A stretch of DNA of 64,000 nucleotides from Streptomyces sp. LHD-70. Lineage in GTDB: Bacteria; Actinomycetota; Actinomycetes; Streptomycetales; Streptomycetaceae. Below, piece after piece: positions 40,611 through 49,102 of the stretch. The DNA lies in the NCBI RefSeq assembly GCF_031157275.1, contig NZ_JAVIFW010000015.1, positions 1 to 64,000 of the forward strand, written 5' to 3'. The position numbers and the translations under genes are program-made. How positions within the stretch are numbered: position 1 is the stretch's first letter; each line of letters begins with the position of its first letter. The notes under the pieces are model-generated. The model saw only the letters and a program-made list of their open reading frames with translations, was not told the origin of the DNA and ran no database searches.

Positions 40611-41375
40611 ATGGGTGTCTCCACCTCCGCCCCGCAAGAGGGCATCGCCGTCGTCACCGTGGACGTTCCCCCGGTCAACGCCCTCCCCGTACAGGGCTGG
40701 TACGACCTGGCCGCCGCGGTGCGCGCCGCCGGGGCCGACCCGAAGGTGCGCTGCGTGGTGCTCACCGCCGCGGGCCGCGGTTTCAACGCCGGCGTGGACA
40801 TCAAGGAAATGCAGCGCACGGCCGGGCACGACGCCCTGATCGGCGCCAACCGCGGCTGCTACGAGGCGTTCGCCGCGGTCTACGAATGCGAGGTGCCGGT
40901 GGTCGCCGCCGTGCACGGCTTCTGCCTGGGCGGCGGCATCGGCCTCGTCGGCAACGCCGACGCCATCGTCGCCGCCGATGACGCGACCTTCGGGCTGCCC
41001 GAGTTGGACCGGGGCGCGCTCGGCGCGGCAACCCACCTCGCCCGGCTGGTCCCCCAGCATCTGATGCGGCCGCTGTACTACACCTCCCGCACCGCCACCG
41101 CCCAAGAGCTGCACCAGCACGGCTCGGTGTGGCGGGTCGTCCCCCGCGAGCAGCTCCAAGACGCCGCGCTGGAGCTGGCGCGGGAGATCGCCGCCAAGGA
41201 CGGCGGTCTGATCCGCCTGGCCAAGGCCGCGATCAACGGTATCGACCCGGTGGACGTCCGCCGCAGCTACCGCTTCGAGCAGGGCTTCACCTTTGAGGCC
41301 AACCTCAGCGGCGTCGCCGACCAGCACCGCGACGCGTTCGTATCGTCCAAGTCGTCCAAGGAGGACCGCCGGTGA
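40611..41375 (+). CDS. echA20: EchA20-like crotonase (ring D opening)
   Basis: A 254-residue crotonase-fold protein. In mycobacteria EchA20 hydrolytically opens ring D of the HIP-derived CoA thioester to COCHEA-CoA. Features: FNAGVDIKEMQ (about 62-72, first oxyanion turn) and HGFCLGGGIGLVGNADAIVA (about 102-121, second oxyanion turn and helix). The ATG is preceded by GAAAGG. It overlaps ipdA (GTGA), and the order echA20-ipdA-ipdB-ipdC is identical to the mycobacterial cluster, which is the strongest support for the name. Confidence 0.88.
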   Translation: MGVSTSAPQEGIAVVTVDVPPVNALPVQGWYDLAAAVRAAGADPKVRCVVLTAAGRGFNAGVDIKEMQRTAGHDALIGANRGCYEAFAAVYECEVPVVAAVHGFCLGGGIGLVGNADAIVAADDATFGLPELDRGALGAATHLARLVPQHLMRPLYYTSRTATAQELHQHGSVWRVVPREQLQDAALELAREIAAKDGGLIRLAKAAINGIDPVDVRRSYRFEQGFTFEANLSGVADQHRDAFVSSKSSKEDRR

Positions 41376-42238
41376 GCGACAAGAAGATGACCGCCGAGGA
41401 GGTGGTCGGCCGCCTGGAGAGCGGGATGACGATCGGCATCGGCGGATGGGGCTCGCGGCGCAAGCCGATGGCATTGGTGCGCGCGCTCCTGCGCTCGGAC
41501 CTCACCGATCTGACCGTCGTCTCGTACGGCGGCCCGGACGTCGGGTTGCTCTCCGCCGCCGGGAAGATCCGCAAGCTGGTCGCGGCGTTCGCCACACTCG
41601 ACTCCATCCCCCTCGAGCCGAACTTCGGGGCGGCCCGGCAGCGCGCCGCGTTCGAGATGGTGGAGCTGGACGAGGCCATGGTCATGTGGGGCCTGACCGC
41701 GGCCGCGCACCGGCTGCCGTTCATGCCGATCCGCGCCGGTCTCGCCTCGGACGTGATGCGCGTCAACCCGTCGTTGCGCACGGTCGTCTCCCCGTACGGG
41801 GACGGCGAGGAGCTGGTCGCGGTCCCGGCCCTGCGGCTGGACGCCGCGCTCGTCCACCTGAACCGGGCCGACGCGCAGGGCAACGCCCAGTACCTCGGCC
41901 CGGACCCGTACTTCGACGATCTGTTCTGCGAGGCCGCCGACGCGGCGTACGTCTCCTGCGAACGGATCGTGGAGACCGCCGACCTGCTCAAGGACTCCGG
42001 TCCGCAGTCCCTGCTGGTCAAGCGCGCGTTCGTGAACGGCGTCGTCGAGACCCCGAACGGCGCGCACTTCACCTCCTGCGCCCCCGACCACGACCGCGAC
42101 GAGGCGTTCCAGCGCGCCTACGCCCAGGCCGCCCGCGACCCCGAGGCCTGGCGGGCCTTCGGCGAGCGGTTCCTGTCGGGCGACGAGGACGCGTACCAGG
42201 CCGCGGTGGCGGCGTTCCACAAGGAGGAGGAAGCATGA
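41372..42238 (+). CDS. ipdA: IpdA, alpha subunit of the COCHEA-CoA hydrolase
   Basis: A 288-residue protein of the class I CoA-transferase fold, alpha type: TIGIGGWGSRRKPMALVRAL (about 22-41) holds the glycine-rich CoA loop. IpdAB hydrolytically opens ring C of COCHEA-CoA rather than transferring CoA. GTG start at 41372 overlaps the echA20 stop, and its own stop overlaps the ipdB ATG. The DEAMVMWGLTAAAHRLPF region (about 97-114) is specific to IpdA. Confidence 0.88.
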   Translation: MSDKKMTAEEVVGRLESGMTIGIGGWGSRRKPMALVRALLRSDLTDLTVVSYGGPDVGLLSAAGKIRKLVAAFATLDSIPLEPNFGAARQRAAFEMVELDEAMVMWGLTAAAHRLPFMPIRAGLASDVMRVNPSLRTVVSPYGDGEELVAVPALRLDAALVHLNRADAQGNAQYLGPDPYFDDLFCEAADAAYVSCERIVETADLLKDSGPQSLLVKRAFVNGVVETPNGAHFTSCAPDHDRDEAFQRAYAQAARDPEAWRAFGERFLSGDEDAYQAAVAAFHKEEEA

Positions 42239-43005
42239 GCGGCGGTACGACGACAGCGACGCGGGCCGAGTACTGCGCCGTGGCGTGCGCCGAGGCCTGG
42301 CGGGGCGCGGGCGAGGTGCTGGCCAGCCCCATGGGCACCGTCCCGACGATCGGGGCCCGGCTGGCGAAGCTCACTTTCTCCCCCGACCTGCTGCTCACCG
42401 ACGGCGAAGCGCTGCTCATCGGCGACGTACCGGCCGTCGGCGCCAGGCCACAGGTGGTGGAGGGCTGGCTGCCGTACCGCCAGCACCTGGCCTTGGTCGC
42501 CACCGGGCGGCGGCACGTGATGATGGGCGCGAGCCAGCTCGACCGGCACGGCAACCAGAACATCTCCTGCATCGGGGCGTGGGCCCGGCCCGAGCGACAG
42601 TTGCTGGGCGTGCGGGGTGCACCGGCCAACACGCTCAACAACCCGACGAGTTACTGGGTGCCGCGGCACTCGACGCGCGTCTTCGTCGAGCGGGTCGACA
42701 TGGTCTCCGGCGTCGGCTACGACCGCGCCGCCGCAGCCGGCCCCTCCGCCACCCGCTACCACCGCATCCCCGACGTCATCAGCAACCTCGGCGTCTTCGA
42801 CTTCGAGACCCCCGACCGCACGATGCGGCTGCGCTCCCTGCACCCCGGCGTCACAGTCGAACAGGTCGTCCAGGCCACCGGCTTCGCGCTCACCGTCCCC
42901 GACGAGGTGCCGCACACCCGCGAGCCCACCGCCGAGGAGCTGCGGCTGATCCGGGAGGTCATCGACCCGAAGGCGCTGCGCGACCGCGAGGTGCCGGCCC
43001 CATGA
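42235..43005 (+). CDS. ipdB: IpdB, beta subunit of the COCHEA-CoA hydrolase
   Basis: A 256-residue beta-type subunit of the CoA-transferase fold: ASPMGTVPTIGARLAKLTF near the N-terminus, LLTDGEALLIGDVP, and the central GNQNISCIGAW (about 104-114). It forms the active heteromer with IpdA. ATG at 42235 overlaps the ipdA stop, and its stop overlaps the ipdC ATG, so equimolar translation is likely. Confidence 0.88.
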   Translation: MSGGTTTATRAEYCAVACAEAWRGAGEVLASPMGTVPTIGARLAKLTFSPDLLLTDGEALLIGDVPAVGARPQVVEGWLPYRQHLALVATGRRHVMMGASQLDRHGNQNISCIGAWARPERQLLGVRGAPANTLNNPTSYWVPRHSTRVFVERVDMVSGVGYDRAAAAGPSATRYHRIPDVISNLGVFDFETPDRTMRLRSLHPGVTVEQVVQATGFALTVPDEVPHTREPTAEELRLIREVIDPKALRDREVPAP

Positions 43006-44066
43006 GCGACGTCACGATCAACACGCCGCTCACCGAACTGGTCGGCGTCCGGCACCCGATCGTGCAGACCGGCATGGGCTGGGTGGCCGGCCCCCGCCTG
43101 GTCTCGGCCGCCGCCCATGCGGGCGCGCTCGGCATCCTCGCCTCCGCCACCATGACCACAGACCAGCTCCGCTCCGCGGTGCGCGAGGTCAAATCCCGTA
43201 CGGACGCGCCGTTCGGCGCCAACCTGCGCGCGGACGCGGGGGACGCGGCCGAGCGGGTACGGATCATCATCGACGAGGGCGTGAAGGTCGCCTCGTTCGC
43301 GCTCGCACCCTCCCGGGAGTTGATCGCCCGGCTGAAGGACGCCGGGGTCGTCGTCATCCCGTCCATCGGCGCGAGGCGGCACGCCGAGAAGGTCGCCGCA
43401 TGGGGCGCCGACGCGGTGTTGGTGCAGGGTGGCGAGGGCGGCGGCCACACCGGCGACGTCGCCACCACCGTCCTGCTCCCGCAGGTCGTGGACGCCGTCG
43501 ACATCCCGGTCATCGCGGCGGGCGGCTTCCACGACGGGCGCGGCCTGGTCGCCGCGCTCGCCTACGGCGCCGCCGGAATCGCCATGGGCACCCGCTTCCT
43601 GCTCACCTCCGACAGCACCGTCCCCGACACGGTCAAGGCGAAATACCTGACCGCGTCGGTCAACGACGTCACCGTCACCACCAAGGTGGACGGCCTCCCG
43701 CACCGCATGCTCCGCACCGAACTGGTCGACGCGCTGGAACGCTCCGGCCGGACCGCCTCTCTGCTGCGGGCGGTCCGCCACGCCGCGGCCTTCCGGCGCG
43801 AGAGCGGCATGAGCTGGGCGCAGATGATCCGCGACGGCCTGGCGATGAAACACGGCAAGGAACTGACCTGGAGCCAGGTCCTGCTGGCCGCCAACACCCC
43901 CATGCTGCTCAAGGCCTCGATGGTCGACGGGCGACCGGATCTCGGAGTGATGGCCGCCGGCCAGGTCGCAGGCCTGATCGACGACCTGCCGTCCTGCGCC
44001 GAACTCGTCGACCGCGTCATGGCCGAAGCACACGCCGCGCTCGGGGCCCTCCCCCGTACCGACTGA
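43002..44066 (+). CDS. ipdC: IpdC, nitronate monooxygenase-like flavoprotein
   Basis: A 354-residue FMN TIM-barrel protein of the nitronate monooxygenase/2-nitropropane dioxygenase family. In HIP catabolism IpdC acts on the 5-hydroxy-HIP-CoA-derived intermediates in C-ring processing. Visible are PIVQTGMGWVAGP near the N-terminus, QGGEGGGHTGDV (about 143-154), IPVIAAGGFHDGRG (about 168-181) and GTRFLLTSDS for FMN phosphate binding. Last gene of the translationally coupled set. Confidence 0.87.
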   Translation: MSDVTINTPLTELVGVRHPIVQTGMGWVAGPRLVSAAAHAGALGILASATMTTDQLRSAVREVKSRTDAPFGANLRADAGDAAERVRIIIDEGVKVASFALAPSRELIARLKDAGVVVIPSIGARRHAEKVAAWGADAVLVQGGEGGGHTGDVATTVLLPQVVDAVDIPVIAAGGFHDGRGLVAALAYGAAGIAMGTRFLLTSDSTVPDTVKAKYLTASVNDVTVTTKVDGLPHRMLRTELVDALERSGRTASLLRAVRHAAAFRRESGMSWAQMIRDGLAMKHGKELTWSQVLLAANTPMLLKASMVDGRPDLGVMAAGQVAGLIDDLPSCAELVDRVMAEAHAALGALPRTD

Positions 44067-44119
44067 ACCGCGTCACATCCAACACCCCGAACATCCCCTC
44101 GCCCCAGGGAGTTGATCCC

Positions 44120-45052
44120 ATGCGCACTGTTCTCATCCGCCTGGCGACCGGAGTCGCGCTCTCTGCCGCAACCCTCGGCTGTCTCCCCGCGTCCGCGGTG
44201 GCCGATGCCCCGGCCCAGGCCGCCGTCGTCACCGCCTCACCCGACCGCCGTTCCGCCACCGACACCGTCCGCCAGATCGCGCTCCAAGGCGCGGTGAACG
44301 TCCGCGATCTGGGCGGCTACCGAACCGACAGGGGCCGCACGGTGCGCTATGGCCAGGTGTTCCGGGCCGACGCGCTCGGCAAGCTGACCGACGCGGACGT
44401 CTCGAAGCTCGCCGCGCTGGAACTTCGCACCGTGGTGGACTTCCGCGTCCCGCTGGAGGTCCAGCGCGACGGTGCGGACCGTCTCCCAGCCGGTGTCGCC
44501 GCGACCTCCCGGTCCGTGGACGACCTCGGGACGTCCGCCAGGGTCCGGGAGGTCATCGGATCCAAGGACCCGGTCCAGCAGCAGGAGTTGCTCGGCGACG
44601 GGAAGGCGGAGGAGCTGATGCGCTCCATCTACCGCACCTTCGTCACCAGCCCAGAGACCCGCAGTCAGTTCGCTGAGACTCTGCGGAACATCGCCGACAA
44701 GCGGTCCCCGCTGCTGTACCACTGCACCTCGGGCAAGGACCGCACCGGCTGGATGAGCTATCTCCTGCTGCGCACCGTCGGCGTCCCGGCAGCGACTGCC
44801 GAAAAGGACTACCTGCTCTCCAACGACTTCCGCGCGGAGGCGGACCGCAGGGCCCGCGAAGGACTGAAGCAGGCCGGCTACATGGAGAACCCAGACCTGC
44901 TCATCCCGCTCCTGGAGGTCCGCGAGGACTATCTGCGGGCGGCTCTCGACCAGGCCGAGCAGGACTACGGAAGCCTCGACGGCTATCTCACCGACGGCCT
45001 CGGCCTGGACACCGCGACGCTGGCCCGGCTCCGCGCCCGACTGTTGCGGTGA
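44120..45052 (+). CDS. Secreted tyrosine-type phosphatase
   Basis: A 310-residue protein with a cleavable signal peptide (basic N-terminus, hydrophobic core to about residue 25, AxA-like ASAVADA). The catalytic loop is HCTSGKDRTG (about 198-207), the P-loop of actinobacterial PTPs related to MptpB (HCxxGKDR). NVRDLGGYRTDRGR (about 61-74) is the family N-terminal signature. It lies 53 bp after ipdC but is not expected in steroid catabolism; extracellular dephosphorylation of lipids or peptides is inferred. ATG 44120 follows CAGGGAG. Confidence 0.82.
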   Translation: MRTVLIRLATGVALSAATLGCLPASAVADAPAQAAVVTASPDRRSATDTVRQIALQGAVNVRDLGGYRTDRGRTVRYGQVFRADALGKLTDADVSKLAALELRTVVDFRVPLEVQRDGADRLPAGVAATSRSVDDLGTSARVREVIGSKDPVQQQELLGDGKAEELMRSIYRTFVTSPETRSQFAETLRNIADKRSPLLYHCTSGKDRTGWMSYLLLRTVGVPAATAEKDYLLSNDFRAEADRRAREGLKQAGYMENPDLLIPLLEVREDYLRAALDQAEQDYGSLDGYLTDGLGLDTATLARLRARLLR

Positions 45053-45062
45053 GGGGCCTCGC

Positions 45063-45591
45063 ATGCTGCGCCCGGGAATGATGGCGCCGTTCAGCGACGG
45101 CTTGATCACCCCGGGCGGCTTCCTCCGCGACCTCGCGGGCACGATGGAGGAGTGCTGCGTCGAGTCTCTGTGGACGGTCGAGCACGTCGCCGCCGCCGAC
45201 CGGTGCGAACCGCTCTATCCCTACTCCACCGACGGCCGGATACCGGGCAGTTCCGCTGGCCGTGCCCATACCCGACCCGCTGGAGACCATCGCCTTCCTC
45301 GCGGGAGCGTGGGACACGATCGACCGGCACTCCGGCGGCCGGCTGATGCTGGGCCTCGGTTCGGCCGGCAGAAGGCGGAGTACGCCGCCGTCGGCGTGCC
45401 CTACCAGGACGGGGACGGCGGCTGCAGGAAGTTCCCGCCGAATACCACGGCACCGCCCCGCTCGCCCGCCGCGGCAGCGAGTGCAGGCCCTCGAAGGAGA
45501 CGTAGCGCCCCTCGTACGAGGCTGGGGCGTCGGCCCACAGGGCACGCATCGCGCCGACGCACATTCGTGGGCAACCCGGGTGCCTGACCAC
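45063..45591 (+). pseudogene. LLM-type oxidoreductase wreck with an internal inversion
   Basis: On the plus strand: TPGGFLRDLAGTMEECCVES and LWTVEHVA (45117-45200), then in another frame PDPLETIAFLAGAW and GGRLMLGLG (45268-45360), then EYAAVGVPYQD (45379-45411). The next expected segment is present only on the minus strand, between 45591 and about 45420: CVGAMRALWADAPASYEGRY, VSFEGLHSLPRR and GAVP. So part of the gene was inverted after or during decay. Deletions also removed the VLP..SPVVLAKRLATLD block. Its intact relative in the window is the LLM gene at 20100. Confidence 0.75.
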
Positions 45592-45629
45592 GTACGTCCC
45601 GCCGGTCGACGAGACCGGCGGGACGTACG
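45591..45629. terminator. Perfect 17-bp hairpin
   Basis: Arms 45591-45607 and 45613-45629 pair perfectly (cgtacgtcccgccggtc) around loop gacga. It lies at the break of the LLM wreck and may have terminated the original gene. Confidence 0.8.
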
Positions 45630-45681
45630 GCCCCTTCCGAACCGACCGTCAACGGCCTCCTCCCCATGCCGATCCGCTGGG

Positions 45682-46055
45682 CTGAACCACGCCGTGCTCT
45701 TCCTCTCCGACCTGGAGCGCAGCACCGCCTTCTACTGCGACGTCCTCGGCTTCCGGCCGCCGCAGGCATTTCCCGGGGCTGTCTTCCTCCAGGCGGCCGA
45801 CTCCGCCAACGACCACGACCTCGGCCTGTTCCAGTCTCCGCGGCCGGGCTCCGGGCCCCGCACCGGACAGGGGGAGCAACCACGCCTCCACCAAGCCATC
45901 TACGGGCGACCCTGACGGCCTCGACTTCGAGGTGTGCTGGCTGGTCCCCGACCACGCCGTGGCGGGGGAACTCGCCGCCATGACCGCTCCGACCCTGCCC
46001 CTCGACCTAGAGGCCGAGATCGCCAGGTACGGTGCGGACACTCCGGGCGGTCCTC
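45682..46055 (+). pseudogene. VOC-family (glyoxalase-like) remnant
   Basis: LNHAVLFLSDLERSTAFYCD and VLGFRPPQAFPG (45682-45780) are a typical VOC N-terminal half, followed by NDHDLGLFQSP. The frame then runs into a stop; after a deletion and shift the C-terminus DPDGLDFEVCWLVP (45911-45952) and LDLEAEIARYGADTPGG (46000-46050) appears. The middle, with the second metal ligand, is gone. Confidence 0.75.
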
Positions 46056-46125
46056 GCACCGATCACGCCGTTTGGCAAGCGGTCTGCCGCAGCGCGGCCC
46101 GACGGACCGCGCTCCCGCTGACAGT

Positions 46126-46157
46126 CCTCCTGCGGCCGGCCTGTCGGCCGCAGGAGG
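46126..46157. terminator. 13-bp hairpin between remnants
   Basis: cctcctgcggccg (46126-46138) and cggccgcaggagg (46145-46157) form a perfect stem with a 6-nt loop. It lies downstream of the thiolase tail fragment (minus) and of the VOC remnant (plus), so it could end transcripts from both sides. Confidence 0.7.
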
Positions 46158-46169
46158 CCGTCACACGTC

Positions 46170-46218
46170 GGAAGCGCTCGATGATGGTGACGTCGTCCTG
46201 GCTGACGCCCTCGCACAT
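46170..46218 (-). pseudogene. Fragment of a second thiolase C-terminus
   Basis: The minus strand reads MCEGVSQDDVTIIERF, nearly the same as the end of FadA6 (MCEGGGQANVTIIERL at 46497-46545). No thiolase body is attached. It points to a lost paralogue or a partial duplication of the fadA6 3' end about 330 bp away. Confidence 0.55.
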
Positions 46219-46496
46219 CCCCCCAACGGCCCCCTCGCACCACTCGGCCCCAGGGGCCTCCCGGGCTTCGGGAGCGTCGCTGATCGGCGTAGCGATTCCG
46301 AGTTGCCCTCCGGATTCATGCACGGCACCTTGCCGGACATTCGCCACATCGTCTTCGTGCCCTGGCGCCGAGAGACAAGCCGTCAGCCTGTGTGAGCACG
46401 TCCCTCCGGACGCTGGTTGACCCAGTCTGCACGGCTATCGGGCCAAGGAGGGTGCCTTGCGTCGGCCTCCGGCCGCCGAGTGGGTGGTGGCGTCGG

Positions 46497-47654
46497 CTAC
46501 AACCGCTCGATGATCGTCACGTTCGCCTGCCCGCCGCCCTCGCACATGGTCTGGAGGCCGTAACGGCCGCCCGTGCGCTCCAGTTCGTGCAGCAGGCTGG
46601 TCATCAGCTTGGTGCCGGTGGCGCCGAGGGGGTGGCCGAGGGCGATGGCGCCGCCGTTGACGTTGACCCGCTCCGGGTCGGCCCCGGTCTCCTTCAGCCA
46701 CGCCAGCACCACGGACGCGAACGCCTCGTTGATCTCGACCAGGTCGATGTCGTCGAGCGTCATCCCGGACTTCTTCAGCGCGTACGCCGTGGCCGGGATC
46801 GGCGCGGACAGCATGCGGATCGGGTCCTCGCCGCGCACCGAGAGGTGATGGATGCGGGCGCGCGGGGTCAGCCCGTGCTCCCGTACGGCCCGCTCGCTCG
46901 CGAGCAGCATCGCGGAGGCGCCGTCGGACACCTGCGAGGACACCGCCGGGGTCAGCCGGCCGTCCTCGACCAGCGGTTTGAGGCCCGCCATCTTCTCCAG
47001 GGTGGTGTCGCGGCGCGGGCCCTCGTCGGTGGTGACATCGCCATAGGGGACGAGCTCGCGGGCGAAGCGGCCCTCGTCGATGGCGCGGATCGCCCGCTGG
47101 TGGGAGCGCAGCGCGAACTCCTCCATCTCCCGGCGGGAGATGTCCCACTTGTGCGCGATCAGCTCGGCGCCGTGGAACTGGTTGACCGGCCGGTCGCCGT
47201 AGCGGGCCCGCCAGCCCTCGGATCCGGCGTACGGGCCCTCGGTCAGTCCGAGCGGCTCGGCGGCCTGGCGGCTCGCGAAGGCGATCGGCACCTGCGACAT
47301 GTTCTGGGTGCCACCCGCGACCACCAGGTCGCTGGTGCCGGACAGCACCGCCTGCGCGGCGAAGTGCACCGCCTGCTGGGAGGAGCCGCACTGGCGGTCC
47401 ACGGTCACACCGGGCACCTCTTCCGGCAGTCCCGCGGCCAGCCAGCAGGTGCGGGCTATGTCGCCGGCCTGGGGACCGACGGTGTCCAGGCAGCCGAAGA
47501 CGACGTCCTCGACGGCCGCCGGGTCGGCGCCCGAGCGTGCCATCAGTGCCTTGAGCACGTGTGCGCCGAGGTCGGCCGGGTGCACGGCGGACAGTCCGCC
47601 GTTCCGCTTCCCGACGGGGGTACGGACCGCTTCGACGATGTATGCCTCGGCCAT
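46497..47654 (-). CDS. fadA6: FadA6-type thiolase
   Basis: A 385-residue thiolase with the nucleophile Cys89 in VDRQCGSSQQA, INEAFASV (about 303-310), GGAIALGHPLGATG with the catalytic His (about 334-347) and the second Cys in MCEGGGQAN (about 372). In mycobacteria fadA6 lies beside kstR2 and completes beta-oxidation-type cleavage of the C/D-ring products to acetyl-CoA and 2-methyl-3-oxoadipyl units. The ATG at 47654 lies 29 bp after the kstR2 stop codon, and the order fadE30-ipdF-kstR2-fadA6 is as in mycobacteria apart from an inserted PPE gene there. Confidence 0.87.
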   Translation of the reverse strand: MAEAYIVEAVRTPVGKRNGGLSAVHPADLGAHVLKALMARSGADPAAVEDVVFGCLDTVGPQAGDIARTCWLAAGLPEEVPGVTVDRQCGSSQQAVHFAAQAVLSGTSDLVVAGGTQNMSQVPIAFASRQAAEPLGLTEGPYAGSEGWRARYGDRPVNQFHGAELIAHKWDISRREMEEFALRSHQRAIRAIDEGRFARELVPYGDVTTDEGPRRDTTLEKMAGLKPLVEDGRLTPAVSSQVSDGASAMLLASERAVREHGLTPRARIHHLSVRGEDPIRMLSAPIPATAYALKKSGMTLDDIDLVEINEAFASVVLAWLKETGADPERVNVNGGAIALGHPLGATGTKLMTSLLHELERTGGRYGLQTMCEGGGQANVTIIERL

Positions 47655-47683
47655 GGCCACTCCTTTTTCCGATGTCTGCCGTG

Positions 47684-48271
47684 TCATGCGCGGAGGGCGA
47701 TCCCCTCCAGCACCATCGACAAGTACTGGCGGGCGATCTCCTCCGGGCTGTGCTGTCCCTCCGGCCGGTACCAGGACGCGGCGACCCATACGGTGTCGCG
47801 CACGAAGCGGTAGGTGAGCCGGACGTCGAGGTCGGCGCGGAAGACCTTGGCGGCCACTCCGCGCTCGAGGGTGCCGAGCCACGCCTTCTCGAACTTCTGC
47901 TGTGAGCCGGCGAGATAGCCGAAGCGCGGCTGGGTCCCGAGGTACTTGGACTCCTTCTGGTAGATGGCGACCGCGGCGCGGTGCCGGTCAATCTCCCGGA
48001 AGGACTCGGTGACGAGGGCCTCGATCGTCTCCCTGGGTCCGAGTCCGGCGGCGAGTACGGCGTCGTACCGGGCCCACAGGTCGTCCAGGAAGGTGGAGAG
48101 GATCTCGTCGAGCATCGACTCCTTGGAGTCGAAGTGGTAGTAGAGGCTGCCCGCGAGCATCCCGGCCGCGTCGGCGATCTTGCGGACGGTGGTGGCGTTG
48201 TACCCCTGTGCGGCGAACACCTCGGCCGCGGTGGCGAGGAGTTCCTCGCGCCGCTCGGGCGACGGGCTCAT
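47684..48271 (-). CDS. kstR2: KstR2-like TetR repressor of HIP catabolism
   Basis: A 195-residue TetR protein from ATG 48271 (a GTG 30 bases upstream is an alternative). The HTH is clear: ATTVRKIADAAGMLAGSLYY (about 31-50) then HFDSKESMLDEIL. The C-terminal ligand domain has QPRFGYL, FRADLDVRLTYRFVRDTVWV and SWYRPEG, which closely follow mycobacterial KstR2, whose effector is HIP-CoA. KstR2 represses the HIP genes. Its candidate operator, CAA-n4-TTG inside a 20-bp palindrome, is found four times in the window. Lies in the ipdE1-ipdF-kstR2-fadA6 operon. Confidence 0.88.
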   Translation of the reverse strand: MSPSPERREELLATAAEVFAAQGYNATTVRKIADAAGMLAGSLYYHFDSKESMLDEILSTFLDDLWARYDAVLAAGLGPRETIEALVTESFREIDRHRAAVAIYQKESKYLGTQPRFGYLAGSQQKFEKAWLGTLERGVAAKVFRADLDVRLTYRFVRDTVWVAASWYRPEGQHSPEEIARQYLSMVLEGIALRA

Positions 48272-48316
48272 TGTGGTCTTCCTGCTGCTGCTTTTCGGCA
48301 CGCGGCCATTCTCGCC

Positions 48317-49102
48317 TCACGCGTGCTGGCTGCTGACGGACAGGATCTCTCCGGTCATGTACGAGGAGTATCCGCTGGCCAGGAACACGATGGCGTTGGC
48401 CACTTCCCACGGCTCGGCGTAGCGGCCGAAAGCCTCGCGGGCGGTCAGCTCCTGCAACAGTTCGGGGGTGGTGACCTTCACCAGGTGAGGATGCATGGCG
48501 AGGCTGGGCGAGACGGCGTTGACGCGTACGCCGTACTCGGCGGCCTCCAGCGCGGCGCAGCGGGTGAGCGCCATGACCCCGGCCTTGGCGGCGGCGTAGT
48601 GCGACTGGCCCTTCTGCGCCCGCCAGCCGATCACCGAGGCGTTGTTGACGATGACGCCGCCGCCCACGGCTTTCATACGGCGCAGAGCGGCGCGGGTGCA
48701 ACGGAAGGTGCCGTTCAAGGTGACGTCGAGGACCTTGTCCCACTGCTCGTCGGGCATGTCGACGAGATCGGCCGTGCCACCCAGCCCGGCGTTGTTGACC
48801 ACGATGTCGAGGCGGCCGTGCCGCTCCTCTGCGAGGTCGAAGAGTGCGGTGACCTGGGCCTCGTCGGTCACGTCGCAGGGCAGCGACGTCACGCGGTCCG
48901 CACCGAACTCGGCGGCCAGCTCGGCCTCGGACTCCTTCAGCCTGCGGGCGTGCGCGTCGGAGACGACGACGCTCGCCCCCTCCTCCAGCAGCCGCTTGGC
49001 GGTCGCGCCACCGATGCCGGCGCCCGCCGCGGCGGTGACGACGGCGGTACGGCCGGCGAGCAGGCCGTGGCCTGGCACGTACGGCGGCGGGGCCGAGGTC
49101 AT
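48317..49102 (-). CDS. ipdF: IpdF, SDR of HIP catabolism
   Basis: A 261-residue SDR with VVTAAAGAGIGGATAK (about 22-37; the usual TGxxxGxG appears as TAAAGAGIG), NNAGLGG (about 100-106), VNNASVIGW (about 150-158, Ser) and YAAAK (about 168-172). IpdF oxidises or reduces the 5-position alcohol/ketone of HIP-CoA. ATG at 49102 overlaps the ipdE1 stop (ATGA). Gene order supports the assignment to the Rv3559c type. Confidence 0.82.
   Translation of the reverse strand: MTSAPPPYVPGHGLLAGRTAVVTAAAGAGIGGATAKRLLEEGASVVVSDAHARRLKESEAELAAEFGADRVTSLPCDVTDEAQVTALFDLAEERHGRLDIVVNNAGLGGTADLVDMPDEQWDKVLDVTLNGTFRCTRAALRRMKAVGGGVIVNNASVIGWRAQKGQSHYAAAKAGVMALTRCAALEAAEYGVRVNAVSPSLAMHPHLVKVTTPELLQELTAREAFGRYAEPWEVANAIVFLASGYSSYMTGEILSVSSQHA

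Noticed and set aside
41372..43005. IpdA/IpdB as a 3-oxoacid CoA-transferase
   Set aside because: The fold is the same, but the gene order echA20-ipdA-ipdB-ipdC and the IpdA-specific MVMWGLTAAAHRLPF region favour the ring-opening hydrolase.
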